64,000 bases of DNA, taken from positions 97,332,723 to 97,396,722 of the forward strand of contig CM049309.1 of NCBI GenBank assembly GCA_026874595.1, written 5' to 3'. Source of the DNA: Sipunculus nudus. Taxonomy: Eukaryota > Annelida > Sipuncula > Golfingiida > Sipunculidae. Each line of letters starts with the position of its first letter. Positions within the stretch are counted from its first letter, which is position 1. A program made the position numbers and the translations under genes. The notes beneath the pieces were generated by a model. That model did no database searches and was not told the DNA's origin. It worked only from the letters and a program-made list of their open reading frames with translations. Of this stretch, positions 1 through 10,949 are shown piece after piece.

Positions 1-1172
1 GAATGGTAAACCTATGTTATATGATATGAAATACGTAATAATTATACATAATACATATTAATTTTTTTAAATGTATTTTAAACTTTATTGCAGCAAAAAA
101 AGAAATATAAAAATTGATGTTCTCAGTAATTTGGTAAATCCAGTTATCACTCTGGCATTGTCATCTTTGGTCATATATATATGTATCTGACTCCTGAAAC
201 TGTAAAAGTATGTAAATGGTAGCCAGTTTTCACATGCCTTCATCAAACTCATGAACCACTTAAAATAACTGACTTTCTTTCTTTGGCAGAAAGGGAGATC
301 TTTCAAAGCCTAAACCTCTGTACCACTAAAAAGGTGGTAATCTTATGTTTAAGTAATTATTAAGACCAAACGTACTAATTGCTCACATTCATAGTTTTTA
401 GGGGTCTTGGCAACAAATGTGTCACAAAAGTGTGTCCTTTACAAGAAAGTTCTTAATTAAGAAAATTAGCATTTTAACTGACCTGTCTACCCAGGGTGTA
501 TACACATCCTTCAGTCAATGATAGACCTAAGACATGATTGATATCTGGGACTCTTACTTGCTGTAGCTCTCTTTTTAGTACTGCATATCTTGATTAGATT
601 GGCCCTGTTTATTGAAACTTAATGGGTGCAAGCCAGGGTAGCCAGATCCCTAGTACTAGTGGACATAAGCTCTGCCTTCTTGTGAGTTTGACAATTACAC
701 ACTTTACATTTCGCATTAAATTCACTTATTTTATACATGATAAGTGGTTCAGAGTAATTCAAGAGGGAGTGAACTGTCAATAGCATTCCCCTTTCAGTTA
801 GCTGACTAGGACAACATTAATCCTACAAAACAGTTTTTGGTCATTTTCTCAAAACAGTATTCCAGTTGATTATATCTTCCTCAGAGAGATATGTCTAACA
901 AACTATTATGAATAAAGCTATCCAGCGCAGCAAATGTGTTTCACAATATGTCATCTAACATGCATTTGTTTCTTTTTCTCTATAATTTATCTTATAAAGC
1001 AGTAACAGGGCATTTTAAACAAAGAATCACTATTTAGTTTGTAAAAGATTGTTAAAATTAAAACTTGTTTTGCAACTTTTTAGCTAAATTAAATAAAAGT
1101 GTTAGAAACTACACATTATTTCAAATGATTATGTACCCTCAATATTAAATCAAAATTATTATCCACCTGTAG
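1..1172. other. Noncoding DNA, probably intron
   Basis: AT-rich sequence without a convincing coding frame. It ends in a usable splice acceptor (tgtag at 1168-1172) just before the open exon that follows, so it is most simply the last intron of that gene. No repeat family or RNA gene was recognised in it. Confidence 0.4.
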
Positions 1173-1871
1173 ATAACCAATGACAGAGGATCAAGTGATC
1201 AGCAAGATTATACATCATTGGTGCCGAAACCAGGAAACCCTCGGGAACTTTCTGACATTGTGTGCTCTCAGTCAGACATTGATGATGTTGAGGTTGTCAG
1301 TTACATGTCACAAGAGGTCAAGGTCAGTCAAGATGGACAAAAAGTGTCAGGTCCATGCTATGATAACAACCTTTACTGTAAATTAGGAATGGATGGGATG
1401 TTTAATGATGGTGATGGTTGCCATGACAGTGGTGTACAGGTCAGTAGGGCAGATTGTGATCATGTAAGTGTTGACACCACATACAAGCTGAAGTACAGGG
1501 CTCAGATCTCAGAAGATGGGGCTTACAGCAGTCTGCCATGCTCAGAATCCAGTGTATCACCATACACTCAGTATACAAGTGAACTGGAGGAAAATGACAG
1601 TCCCGCAGAATCTTTGAATTTAAGTCTCATGGGATCTGACACCAACTGTGATGACTTTGATCAATTGTTCCAGCCTCTGAATGTAGAAGAAGCACATCGA
1701 TATGTGACCTACAGAGGTGGCAACACTCAGTCGGAAGAGGTAACAGGACCAGGCTCTCCTGACAGTGGGGTGGTATCATCCACATATTTTAACATGATAG
1801 ACAGAAGATCTGTTAGGATTCACCCAGATGCCAAAAATACTCACACCAAGCAAACCAACACTGATTCATGA
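1173..1871 (+). CDS. Terminal coding exon of an unrecognised gene (Ser/Asp/Tyr-rich C-terminal tail)
   Basis: An open frame runs from an AG acceptor at 1171-1172 to a TGA at 1869-1871, about 232 residues. There is no in-frame ATG near its start, so it is read as the 3' exon of a gene lying mostly left of the window. The product is hydrophilic and rich in Ser, Asp, Glu, Thr and Tyr, with scattered tyrosine sites (YTSL, YSSL, YTQY, YVTY) and no membrane segment or recognisable folded domain. That composition fits the cytoplasmic tail of a receptor or an adaptor, but this is a guess from composition only. Base composition is clearly less AT-rich than its flanks and no stop interrupts 700 bp, both of which support real coding. 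A shorter ORF in another frame at 1180-1386 is a shadow. Confidence 0.65.
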   Translation: MTNDRGSSDQQDYTSLVPKPGNPRELSDIVCSQSDIDDVEVVSYMSQEVKVSQDGQKVSGPCYDNNLYCKLGMDGMFNDGDGCHDSGVQVSRADCDHVSVDTTYKLKYRAQISEDGAYSSLPCSESSVSPYTQYTSELEENDSPAESLNLSLMGSDTNCDDFDQLFQPLNVEEAHRYVTYRGGNTQSEEVTGPGSPDSGVVSSTYFNMIDRRSVRIHPDAKNTHTKQTNTDS

Positions 1872-2860
1872 TATAACAGATCAGATTCATCTGCTGAGTT
1901 CTTTTCTAGATGTCGTCTTCCAATAAGTATGAATTAAAGAGTTGTCAGACATTCTGTAACAGAAATGTACAGCTCCAGACTTGATAGTACTTTGCCAGCA
2001 GATAGGAAGAGCTACTAAGATGTCAGACACTGTCCTGATGCTGTGTAAATTCTAGCTGTGGAGAGCTTTTTAAAGAAGATATGTTCATTTCAAGATGTTA
2101 AAAACTCTAAAAAATGAAGAGTTCCATTGTTGCCAGACACTCTGTGCAGATATATGAAGATTTCAGCAGCTGACATCCCTCAACAGCAGATATCAAATGA
2201 TAGTTCTACAACTGTCAGGCTCTTTCTAGGAGATATTTTACCTCTGGCAGATATGAAGAGCTGGCAAGTTGACAGGAACTCTCCACTCTGCATCATAACT
2301 GCATCTACAGTTTGTTGTTTGCCTGGTATACAAGCAGTAAGCTTGTACATATGGTTTCTGTGTACAGACTGGCTCCAGTTTTGGAGAACTGAGCTTATAC
2401 ATCTGGTTGCCAGGGATGTCTACTTAGGTTGTCTTCATGGACCAAAGAGTGAACTAAATTGTAAATATTTGAGTGTGAATATTCATGCATTGTCAGTGGC
2501 AGCTAATTTTGTACCTTCATATATGAAAGAGAAATTGCATATATATAAATTAAACTATAGTGAAGTGTCCATTCTTTGAGGATGGTTGTACACAGCAGTA
2601 ACAGAAGAATGATATATGATAACAATTACAAACAAATCATTTATGTCATTATGTTGAAATGTAGACGCATTGTATTTAATGTTTACATCAAATTTAATGG
2701 GTCAATAACTGATAACAATGTGATAACAGGAAGGCCAGTATACAATGTGTGTACCAATTTAACCTTTGTCAAAAAATGGCACCTGCATGTGAATGCAAGT
2801 ATTTAAGCACCAGAAACTGTGACCCACCAGTCATAATTTTGTTGTAGATGTAAATTTTAC
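1872..2860 (+). other. Probable 3' UTR with a degenerate internal repeat
   Basis: Noncoding sequence directly after the stop codon. Between about 1960 and 2270 a loose motif recurs (gccagacact...gcagatatgaagagct, at roughly 1990, 2050, 2130 and 2250), suggesting a decayed tandem repeat. The 150-codon open stretch at 2127-2579 lies here but has no splice support or protein-like character. No clear AATAAA was located, so the 3' end is not placed. Confidence 0.35.
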
Positions 2861-3439
2861 CTCAGCTGACTGTGAAGCCACAACTCCATTCATTCACTTG
2901 TGGTCAACAATGAGGCTAAAGTCAAACATATTATATGTTGTAGGACCAATGCCTTTTATATGGGTATGGTTGCAGTTCAAATCCAATGTCTCATCCAACA
3001 ACATTTTAGTCATAACATGTAGAGAATTGTCATGCAGATGGATGGGGTCAGGCAGGCAATCATTGTTAATTTGGAAATGTGACCAAAGGGTCCCAAGATT
3101 ATGCAACCACATGCATAAAGGCATTGTAGCTTATGATATCTTAGTGATGACCCTTTGTCACACAACCTCCCAGCTGTCTCTTTACATAATAGTAGAACTG
3201 GATATTTAACTTGACATCCATTTAGATCCTAGTATAATCTCCTTTGAAACCTAAAATTGGGTCATGGTGACCTATATCCTGATAGCTGTGGGAAAATACA
3301 TTTCTTAGTGTTCAGAGATTGCTCCACATATATTTAAGTGCCCCAAAAGGAAGCTTATTGTTTTACCGGGTGCGCGACTGCACTGCTTATATCTCTTACA
3401 TGCTGGCATCTATCAATATTATATCATAATTCTGTAGTA
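2861..3439. other. Noncoding, repeat-like
   Basis: It opens with ctcagctgactgtgaagcca, which resembles the GCTCAGC 5' terminus of the HINE-like elements nearby, and includes the phrase gggtcatggtgacctatatcc shared with them. It is probably a decayed copy. The two overlapping opposite-strand ORFs at 2894-3209 look like chance openings. Confidence 0.35.
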
Positions 3440-4427
3440 TTGAGGCAAAACAATTTTTCCTGGTGCTGTGACCTATACTTTAGGCATCATTTGTTCGTTA
3501 GCTAAATAGCACGAAGAGTTTTGCTTTGATTTTGTTCCAATGTAGGGGAAGGCATTGACTAAAGACTCTCGAACTGATTAACTTTTGGTTAGTCTTGACC
3601 CTATTTTATAAACTTATTTATTTTACACGGATTGTACAAATAGTTCTTATAACTAATCACAGCACTCTCCATGGCTCAGATTGTGGCATTCAGTAGACTG
3701 CAGAGAAAACCACCGGCCTTGGACGGCAGCTACAACCCATTCTCATATCCATGCTAGGGATTGAACCAAGGTCACCAGCGGAGAGAGCTGAGCATTTAAC
3801 CCCTCAACTGTCCAGGCCCCAAATTTGTGCAATTTATAAAAATAAATTATTAGCACTTTGGCATTTTCACCAATGAATAAATATCAACAAAATGTGGTTT
3901 TAGGTGTATCTTAGGCATGCTCTCAAATATTCTTGTATGTCAGAATTGCATCATACTAATTCCACATAGTTTTCTGAAATTAGGTCACTCTAACGTAATT
4001 TAGCCATAAAACTAGGTCAGAGAGCATGCTTATATAAATGCCATTAGCTTCCCTATTATTCATCAGAATAGGACCAAACAATGAATTACTGATCAGTTCG
4101 CATCATAATACCCATTTTGCTCATGATCTTGACACATGCTTTCAAGGTCAAGTAACAGTAGACTTTGGGTATAATTAGTTGTTAGCCTGATAGCATAACA
4201 GGTTTTTATTGGATTTTGTTCTAATTTAGCGGAAGGCATCAACTAATGACTATCTCAAAATGATTAACTTTTGGTTGACCTTGACCTATGTTTGTTCAAT
4301 TTATTAGCACTTTTGCATTTCCCCAAATGACTCCGTATCATGGAAAAGTGGCTTTAGGCGTGTCTTTGGCAAATTGCCAAATATTCTTGTGTCTCAGTCT
4401 TGCAGCTTTCTGATTTCACATAGTTTT
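3440..4427 (+). repeat. Two tandem copies (A, B) of a roughly 0.45-0.55 kb repeat
   Basis: Copy A (3440 to about 3985, interrupted by a SINE) and copy B (about 3986-4427) share a series of phrases in the same order: ggaaggcatt(c)gactaa, gattaacttttggtt, gaccttgaccctat, gtgcaatttattagcactt, aaagtggttttaggcgt and cacatagttttt. A third copy, C, lies at about 10950-11345 beyond the elements inserted after copy B. No coding capacity was seen. Confidence 0.6.
3608..3821 (-). mobile_element. tRNA-derived SINE inside repeat copy A
   Basis: Read on the minus strand, the insert starts with a tRNA-like head containing a B-box-like GGTTCAATCCC (plus-strand gggattgaacc at 3757-3767). A central stretch follows, CCGGTGGTTTTCTC, of the kind found in conserved-core molluscan SINEs, and then an AT-rich tail with AAATAAATAA. 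The flanking repeat is continuous on either side when compared with copy C, which shows it is an insertion. A RUDI/MetaSINE-type assignment is possible but needs a library search. No target duplication was evident. Confidence 0.55.
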
Positions 4428-4778
4428 TAGCTCAGCTAACTGTAAGTCAACTGAGGTATAGGAATGGTGCTTTGTCCGTCAGCCGTCCGGCCGTCCGTTA
4501 GCAGGGCACAAATTGTAACTGCTGGACCTAGAAATTTCCAAGTGAATATCCAGGGAGGTCAATAAAAGATCTCCTTGGAAACCTGAAATTAGGTCACTGA
4601 CCTATATCCTCTGAGCTATGGGGCTTGAAAGTACCCCCCAGAATAATAAAAAAATATAATACAAAACCTCCAATATCTTGATAATTAATGCTTGGATTGT
4701 TATAAATTTTGCCTTGAATATTGACCATGATTAGTTTTCTCAGATTCAGAAGTGGTGGCGCCACCTGTATTTTTTATT
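4428..4778 (+). mobile_element. HINE/pearl-like nonautonomous element, 5' part
   Basis: Starts TTTTTAGCTCAGC and has a body with repeated gtccg units (tccgtcagccgtccggccg), matching related copies at 13963 and 14656. It is cut at 4778 by the LINE and resumes at 9799, the expected next phrase judging from the uninterrupted copy near 14960-15040 (gtgccacatgaattttt then tgttttgag...caaatgacagcag). The Helentron/HINE or bivalve pearl-like class is inferred from the GCTCAGC start, the internal tandem repeats and the terminal palindrome. Confidence 0.5.
4768..4778 (+). repeat. Target-site duplication of the LINE, left copy
   Basis: TATTTTTTATT here is identical to 9788-9798 on the other side of the LINE, and both copies lie at the same point of the interrupted host element. 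An 11-bp exact duplication is typical of target-primed reverse transcription. Confidence 0.75.
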
Positions 4779-5033
4779 ATTATTATTTTTTTTTATTCCA
4801 CAAACAGAAAAACATAATACACAAAAGCATAATTCCATATAACTTCCACATAACATAATACGTAAACAGCAACATACAAACAATATATATCCAGTACATC
4901 CATATACCAATAAGAAAAGATATATTAATTATAGAAAAAAAAATCATTATTTGTAATTATTATGTATTTGAATATTTTCCTTTTTACCCTTTAACCCACA
5001 TATACATGCATATACACACACACATACATACAT

Positions 5034-5036
<3 letters not shown>

Positions 5037-5095
<59 letters not shown>
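5037..5095. repeat. (AT)n microsatellite
   Basis: Uninterrupted AT/TA dinucleotides, flanked by ACAT-rich sequence, in the 3' region of the LINE. Confidence 0.9.
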
Positions 5096-5099
<4 letters not shown>

Positions 5100-5471
5100 G
5101 CACACTCACTTACATGTGCCCACAGATATGCATCTACAAAGTGTTATATGACTATACATATCTAAAATATTTTTAGCTGAAATTTTTTTAATTACTCTTA
5201 TTTTAATATTTTTTGTTTGTTTGGGAAATTCCTAAATGCCAATATGTCCATCTTATCTCTATCATACATATGATTTCTGCACAGAGAATATATACATTTT
5301 TCACACTAAAGAATCAACTAATTTTTTTGTGAAAGAAACAAAAAAACAATAAAGTCTTTTCACCCATCTTATCTCTATAATACATAAATAATTTCTGTAC
5401 AAAGACACTATATAAGTCTTTCACACTAAAGGATCAACATCATTTATATAGGAAAAAAAGTTAATAAAAAG

Positions 5472-6662
5472 TCAATCAGTATCTTGAAAATTAAAAACTC
5501 CCCACTTTCTTAAGTGATTTTCTATACAATTTTTCTTTGCTGCAATATGTTTCTCTATAAAATACATATTCCTCACATAGTTTATTGCTTCCCTTTTTGT
5601 TGGTTTTGCCTGTTTGTACCTGCATGCATAAACATATTTTTTCAAAATAAGAAGTATAAGACTCAGGATATCATTATCTCTGTTCCCCAATATCACCAAA
5701 TTAAAACTTAAGGTCACTTTTTTTCTTCCCATTTTCATGTTAATCCATAATGTAATATCTGACCAGAATTTTTGCACTATTGTGCATTCCCATAGTAAAT
5801 GGACAATTGATTCTGGCTCCATGAGACAAAAAGAACAGGTATCAGAATCTTTAATCTTAATCTTACATAAAAAAGTATTTGTCGTTAAAATGTTCAGTAA
5901 TTTATACTGAAACATTCTTAAATTTGGAGATTTTGTTATATTCATTGTATGTATAAACGATGTGGAAATCTTGGAAATATTTTCATCTAAATTCAGGTCT
6001 CTAGACCATTTCTTTATTGCCTTTTCTGGTGCTTTATACACATATTTTATCATTTCATCATACACCATCTTTGAAACTTGTTTTGATTTTAAAATAATCG
6101 CAACTTTATTTTTTTTCTTTTATGATGATATTGATCCCTCAGTTTCCATAAGCATTTTCTTCCATGCTTTTGGGATGGCATTTATCAGTCCCTGATATTC
6201 AAGAAAATGTATAGTTCTACCAATAATATTATTTAACTCTTTATTACTGATAAACCTGTTTAGTCCATTCTCATTGATTATTAACAAGTCGGCTACATTT
6301 ATTAACAAGTCGGCTACATTTTTTATTCCGGCATCAAGCCAATGTTGATAAAATAATGGTTTATTATCTATTCTGATATTAGAGTTCATCCATATACATT
6401 GACTAAGAATATCATTTTCATCTTCAAGGTTAGCATTATAGTTATATAAGCACCAAGCTTCCAAAACCTCTCTCCAGAACGGATTAATGTTTCGACATAT
6501 ATACAGTAAATCTGTTTTTGTTAAATTACATTTGAAGAATAAAGAACCACCTTTAATCAATTTTAGTATATCATGTTTCCATCCTAATTCTGCCTCCTCG
6601 AGTAGTAATCTTTCTATCCAGGTAATTCTGAGTGCAGTTTTGTAGGTCTGTGTGTGAGTCAT
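5472..6662 (-). pseudogene. LINE ORF2, C-terminal part with Cys-rich motif
   Basis: Two open pieces (6662-6120 and 6068-5472) in different frames continue ORF2 after the reverse transcriptase. The first has the RH-like/thumb-downstream pattern with ITWIERLLLEEAELGWKHDI and NPFWREVLEAW. It also contains a short internal duplication (NVADLLIN repeated, from tandem aacaagtcggctacatt at about 6285-6320). The second carries CSFCLMEPESIVHLLWEC followed by FW, the C-x2-C...H...C motif common at the end of L1/Tx1-type ORF2 proteins. The final stop lies at 5472. A frame change between 6120 and 6068 breaks the reading. Confidence 0.75.
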
Positions 6663-6854
6663 CCTCAGACCCCTTCATTCATAAGGTCCCACTAATGTTA
6701 GTCTTTTTATCTGTTCAGGTTTATGTGACCAAATAAATTCAAACATTATTTTTTCTATTTCTTTAAAAAATATTTTATCAGGTGCAGGTAGGACTGACAG
6801 TAAAAATGTAAGTTGTGATAGAGCAAATGTTTTTAATATTATTATCTTGCCCTG

Positions 6855-7931
6855 CTATGTTATGTTTCTATATGACCAAATATTAAGAAGACACTTTAGT
6901 TTCTCCACTGCTGGGGTAAAAATAAGTTTCATTAGATGTTTCATTTCTGAAGTAATTTTTATTCCTAATATATCTACTGGGCCGTAAGACCATTTAAGAT
7001 GTAATCTTTCTGTTTCATGTTTCCATGGTATAACCGACCTATTTTGCCTTAAGAAAGGCATAACTACTGTTTTTTCTATATTTATATTCAGCCCCGAAAC
7101 CAATGCAAAACGTTTAAATATTTCAAGAGCTTCTTTTAATGAGTTTGCATCTTTTAGAGTTAGTGTAGTGTCATCTGCATATTGTAGTATTTTGTTTCCA
7201 AAATATCCCTTAATGTTTTGATTTGCTCTGATTTGTATTGCCAAGGTTTCTACACACAAGATGAAAAGATATGGGGATAATGGGCAGCCTTGCCTTACTC
7301 CTTTTGAGATTTCAAAATAGTCAGAAATCCAACCATTATTATTAATACAGCTACTGGTATTTTTGTAAAGTATTTTACACCGCTTTTCTAATAAAGATCC
7401 AAATTTAAAATATTTCAAAGCCTGTGATAAAAATCCTCTTTCTAATTTATCATATACTTTCTCAAAATCTATCATCATCAATAAGCCATTTATTTTTGTT
7501 TTCTTTGCCTTGTAAATATTATTAATAATTTGATTGATGTTTTCACCAATGTATCTATTTTTTAGAAAACCTGTTTGATTTTGATTTATTAGTTCAGGCA
7601 ATCCTTTTTTCATTCTAGAGGCTACAATTCCGGCAATAATTTTATAATCCGCATTGAGTAAAGATATAGGTCTCCAATTTCTCATTTCCATTTCATCTTT
7701 ACCTTTCTTTGGAATTAGACTAATAACACCCTGTTTCATTGAATATGAGAGATCTCCTGTATTATATATATATTCTAATGCATCTATATAGTATGTTTTT
7801 AGTTGTTCCCAAAATGTTTTGTAAAATTCTGCTGGTAATCTGTCACTTCCCGGTGTTTTGTTATTTTTCTGTGACATCAAGCTTTGAGTAATTTCCTTTT
7901 CATTTAGAGGAATATAAAGAAATTCTTGCAT
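6855..7931 (-). pseudogene. LINE ORF2, reverse transcriptase domain
   Basis: A 358-codon open piece carrying the RT core: TPGSDRLPAEFYKTFW, GVISLIPKKGKDEMEMRNWR, PISLLNADYKI, QTGFLKNRYIGENI, MIDFEKVYDKL (first catalytic Asp), GVRQGCPLSPYLFIL, and the YADD box in LQYADDTTL. All catalytic aspartates are present in this piece. The style (RNWRPISLLNADYKI, SPYLFILCVETLA) is that of the L1/Tx1 group. It is separated by frame breaks from the upstream linker (stop region 7935-7990) and from the downstream C-terminal part. Confidence 0.85.
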
Positions 7932-7988
7932 ATTATCTTAAAGTTTCACTGTTGGGTTTAATGATGTCCAAAAATCATCTTTATATTC

Positions 7989-8432
7989 TTAATTTATATC
8001 ATCCTCTTGTTTTTTATACAATGACTGATGATAATTTTTAGCTGCAGATAGAATATCTTTCTGGTTTTCTGTTATTGTGCCATCAGGGAATCTTATTTTA
8101 TTGATCCTTTTTTTATTATAGTTTCTTCTTTCTAGATTGAGAAAGTATTTTGAGGATTTTTCACCATGTTTATACCATCTTGCTCTACTTCTAATTATTG
8201 CACCCTCTGTTTGTTCTTGTACCATTTGTTCTAATCTTTCCTTTGTATTTATATATTCTATATCTTCCTGTTGGTTTCTATCAATGAATAATTTCATTTT
8301 TTTTTCTAATGTTTGTATTTCATCTCTCTTTCTTTTTGCTCTTTGAATTCCATATGTTTTACTTTTTCTTCTAATACTCATCTTCAAGGTTTCCCATAAC
8401 AAAGCAGGATTGGAACCAATGTTATCCTTCAC
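7989..8432 (-). pseudogene. LINE ORF2, linker between endonuclease and RT
   Basis: A lysine- and glutamate-rich piece (RRKSKTYGIQRAKRKRDEI) ending in RARWYKHGEKSSKYFLNLE, a signature of the segment just before the RT in L1/Tx1-like ORF2 proteins. It is in a different frame from the endonuclease piece. The sequence 8432-8600 between them continues the homology in a shifted frame (LTIQTTVKDNIGSNPALLWE). Confidence 0.75.
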
Positions 8433-8599
8433 AGTGGTTTGTATGGTTAATTTATTAGTGTTTTATACTCTTTCTCTTTCAAATAGGCAGTATTTAGTTT
8501 CCATAGTCTTTTACCACTCTTATTTAAAGATGTTTGTAGTACAAAACTTACTGCAAGGTGTTCAGATTTATAATTTGGTACAATTTCTGAATTAACTAC

Positions 8600-9240
8600 T
8601 TAGTCCTTAAGCCCATTTGAAATTAAAAAATAATCAAGACGGCTCTTTATTGGATACGGATGTTTTCTGGAACACGTATATTTTTTAACTTCTGGATTGT
8701 TGTATCTCCATATGTCAATCAGTCCACTTTCATCCATGTAATTTAATATAACACACTGGCTATGTTTATTTGTATCCAATCTACCTCCAGCTTTATCTTT
8801 ATTTACGTCTAATACTGTATTCCAATCTCCTGCTAGGAGCCTGTTATCATTGGCTATATTTTCATTCTTATTAAAAATTTCATGGAAAAAGGATGGTTTA
8901 TCATTGTTTGGTCCATATGTATTTGAAAGTGTCATGCGTAAACCTTCAATTGTGCAGTCTGCAATTATATATCTACCATTTTTGTCAATTTCTAATTTAT
9001 GTATCTCATGTTGAATGTGATTTTTAATCAATATGGCTACCCCCCTCGAATTACTGCTGCCATGACTATAAAGAATTGTATGACCCCATTCTGAATGCCA
9101 CATATACTCTATGTCTTTCGAACTATGTGTTTCTTGAATAAAAATTATTGAATGTTTTTTCTTTGCAACCAGTAGAATGTTTCACGTTGTTTCTTGTTGT
9201 CTGCTAAACCCCTTGCATTAAAGAAAAAAAATAAATACTG
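8600..9240 (-). pseudogene. LINE ORF2, APE-type endonuclease domain
   Basis: The endonuclease reads from NARGLADNKKQRE (near 9230, one frame) into IFIQETHSSKDIEYMWHSEW (shifted by one base near 9150) and on to GDWNTVLDVNKDKAGG and KSRLDYFLIS. The expected order of motifs is present: Asn in FNARGL, Glu in QETH, the GDWN box, and RLDYFLIS. A stop at 8600 interrupts the frame. The true start codon is unclear. Confidence 0.8.
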
Positions 9241-9787
9241 CTGTTTGTCATGAATCAATAAATTAACTCAGTCATATATTTTCCAACTACAAGCATATTA
9301 ATGGCAAAGCCCAAAAGGATACATGAACCAAATATCACCCTTGCAATACTGCCCACATGGCCATAACCCTGGTTCGAAATGTTTAATCTAAAGCATACTT
9401 GACATTACTTGCACACTAGCAAGTGTTGTATCAATAATGTAATTTGTCGGCTGGATATAACATAATCACAACACGTATATCTGAAAACACCTACCACATA
9501 AACCATACACATGCTGTCACAACGTCAACAGTACACCAAAATCGCTTGAGCGATAAAATAACCAAAATAACCTTCCAGTTCTTTTCTTCAAATATTTTTA
9601 TATTCCGTGTATTTTTGAATTTGTTTGTTTTTTGGATCTAAGTTCCATTCCTTAGACCACCTCTAGATATGTCCACTAGTCCGAACACTCTGTAACACTC
9701 ACAATAATCCGACTTTATTTGAGAGGTCTTGAGGAGCAGGTCCGTCTAGCCCGCCATATTGAACCGGAAGTTTATTATTTTAACGAA
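9241..9787 (-). other. LINE 5' leader without recognisable ORF1
   Basis: About 550 bp upstream of the ORF2 remnant on the minus strand. No zinc-knuckle or coiled-coil ORF1 could be read on either strand. The 65-codon plus-strand ORF at 9444-9641 is in antisense orientation to the element and looks like chance. Confidence 0.5.
9751..9771 (-). promoter_or_regulatory. YY1-like and ETS-like sites at the LINE 5' end
   Basis: The plus strand reads CCGCCATATT at 9751-9760, matching the YY1 consensus CCGCCATNTT, and ACCGGAAGT at 9763-9771, matching an ETS site. They lie within 40 bp of the element's 5' boundary, where known L1 elements carry their internal promoter. Function in this organism is inferred. 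Confidence 0.5.
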
Positions 9788-9798
9788 TATTTTTTATT
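9788..9798 (+). repeat. Target-site duplication of the LINE, right copy
   Basis: TATTTTTTATT, identical to 4768-4778. Confidence 0.75.
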
Positions 9799-9910
9799 CT
9801 TTTTAGTATAAAATGACAACAATTGTGTCAGTTTCTCAGCTGTCATTACATCTAGTGTCCAAAACCTGGTGTGTTTATTGATCACAAGTGGATGCCATAT
9901 AGTTATCACC

Positions 9911-9943
<33 letters not shown>

Positions 9944-10949
9944 CATCCACACAAAGTGGTTTCCAGATGATAACTCCAGGTTGTCTTGACGCATGGATTT
10001 CAAATTTGACTTGCACATGGTCCACCACTAAAGCAAGAACCTATATGATTTTGGGGTCATGAGGTCAAAGGTCAAAGTCACAGGACTAACTTTTTTAAAA
10101 AGATTATGGCTGCATTTTAAGCCAAGCTTTTCATCCCAAACTTACCATTTTGCACATTATGCTGACTTGCCAGTATGGGGAGAGCATAAATGAATTTGGG
10201 GTCACATGGTCAAAGGTCAAGGTCACAGGGGCTATCTGTTCACAAATTAGTTTCCAGATGTTAACTCCAGTTAAGTTTGACATACTGGTTTCAAACTTAA
10301 TTTATATATGACTTGCTATTCTAAAAGAACCGTGTGGATTTTGGGGTCCAAAAGTCAAAGGTCATGGTCACAGGACTCATTTCTTTATAAAGAATGCACA
10401 TGCATTTTTAGCCAAACTTTCTGTCATAAACATTCTATCTTCCAGATGTTGCTCACCTGCCAATAACGGAAGTAACTTATGGATTTTAGGGTCACAAGGT
10501 CAAGGTCATGGGGGCCATCAATCCACATATTAGTTTCCAGATGATAACACCAGTTTGGTTTGAAATATTGGTTTCAAACTTGGCTTATATATGACCCACC
10601 ACTAAAATAAGAACTGATGATTCTGGGGTCATGAGATCACAGGACCAACTGCTTAAGAAAGATTGTGAATGCATTTTTAGCCAAACTTTTCATCTGAATC
10701 CTTCCACCATCAACATGTGGTGCACCTGCCAATAGGGGAAGTTTCCTTTTGAGTTTGGGGTCATAAGGTCAAAGGTTAAGGTCACAGGGCCCATCCATTC
10801 ACAAATAAGTTTATGGATGATAACTCCAGTTTGGGTAGACAGGCTGGCATCAAACTGATAACAGGACCAATGTTTTGGAAAACATCATTAACTAAAATCC
10901 TATAGACAAATGCAGCTGAGCATCGAGACCCATGGGTGCCTAGTTTATA
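9799..10949 (+). mobile_element. HINE/pearl-like nonautonomous element, 3' part
   Basis: Continuation of the element begun at 4428. It contains a gtctgtctgtctgt microsatellite at 9911-9944, then about 3.4 tandem units of roughly 285 bp, and ends near cagctgagcatcgagacccatgggtgcc at 10914-10941. The end is a degraded version of the GAGACCCATGGGTCTC palindrome seen whole at 54491-54506. Internal tandem repeats plus a subterminal hairpin are features of HINE/Helentron and pearl elements; the class is inferred. Confidence 0.5.
9951..10870 (+). repeat. Tandem repeat of about 285 bp, 3.3 units
   Basis: The phrase cacaaa(g/t)tagtttccagatgataactccag recurs at 9951, 10231, 10515 and 10800 (spacing 280, 284, 285). 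Each unit also has tggtttcaaacttg..tatatgac and a ggggtca(t/c)a(a)ggtcaaaggtcaaggtcac block. Confidence 0.75.

Larger units (their letters stand above)
4779..9787 (-). mobile_element. L1/Tx1-like LINE, near full length for ORF2, inserted in a HINE-like element
   Basis: A 5.0-kb non-LTR retrotransposon on the minus strand. It has an AT-rich A/AAT-type 3' tail (plus-strand tattattattattttttttt at the low end), a 3' region of about 0.7 kb, one long ORF2 remnant (APE-type endonuclease, reverse transcriptase, C-terminal Cys/His motif) from about 9240 to 5472, and a 5' leader of about 550 bp ending at 9787. No ORF1 is recognisable between ORF2 and the 5' end, so it is either an ORF1-less copy or internally deleted. 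ORF2 is broken by several frameshifts or stops and cannot be active. The exact 11-bp TSD and a mostly readable ORF2 point to a fairly recent insertion. The Tx1-like assignment rests on protein motifs read by eye. Confidence 0.85.

Noticed and set aside
2127-2579. 150-codon ORF
   Set aside because: Lies in a probable 3' UTR, overlaps a degenerate DNA repeat, and shows no domain.
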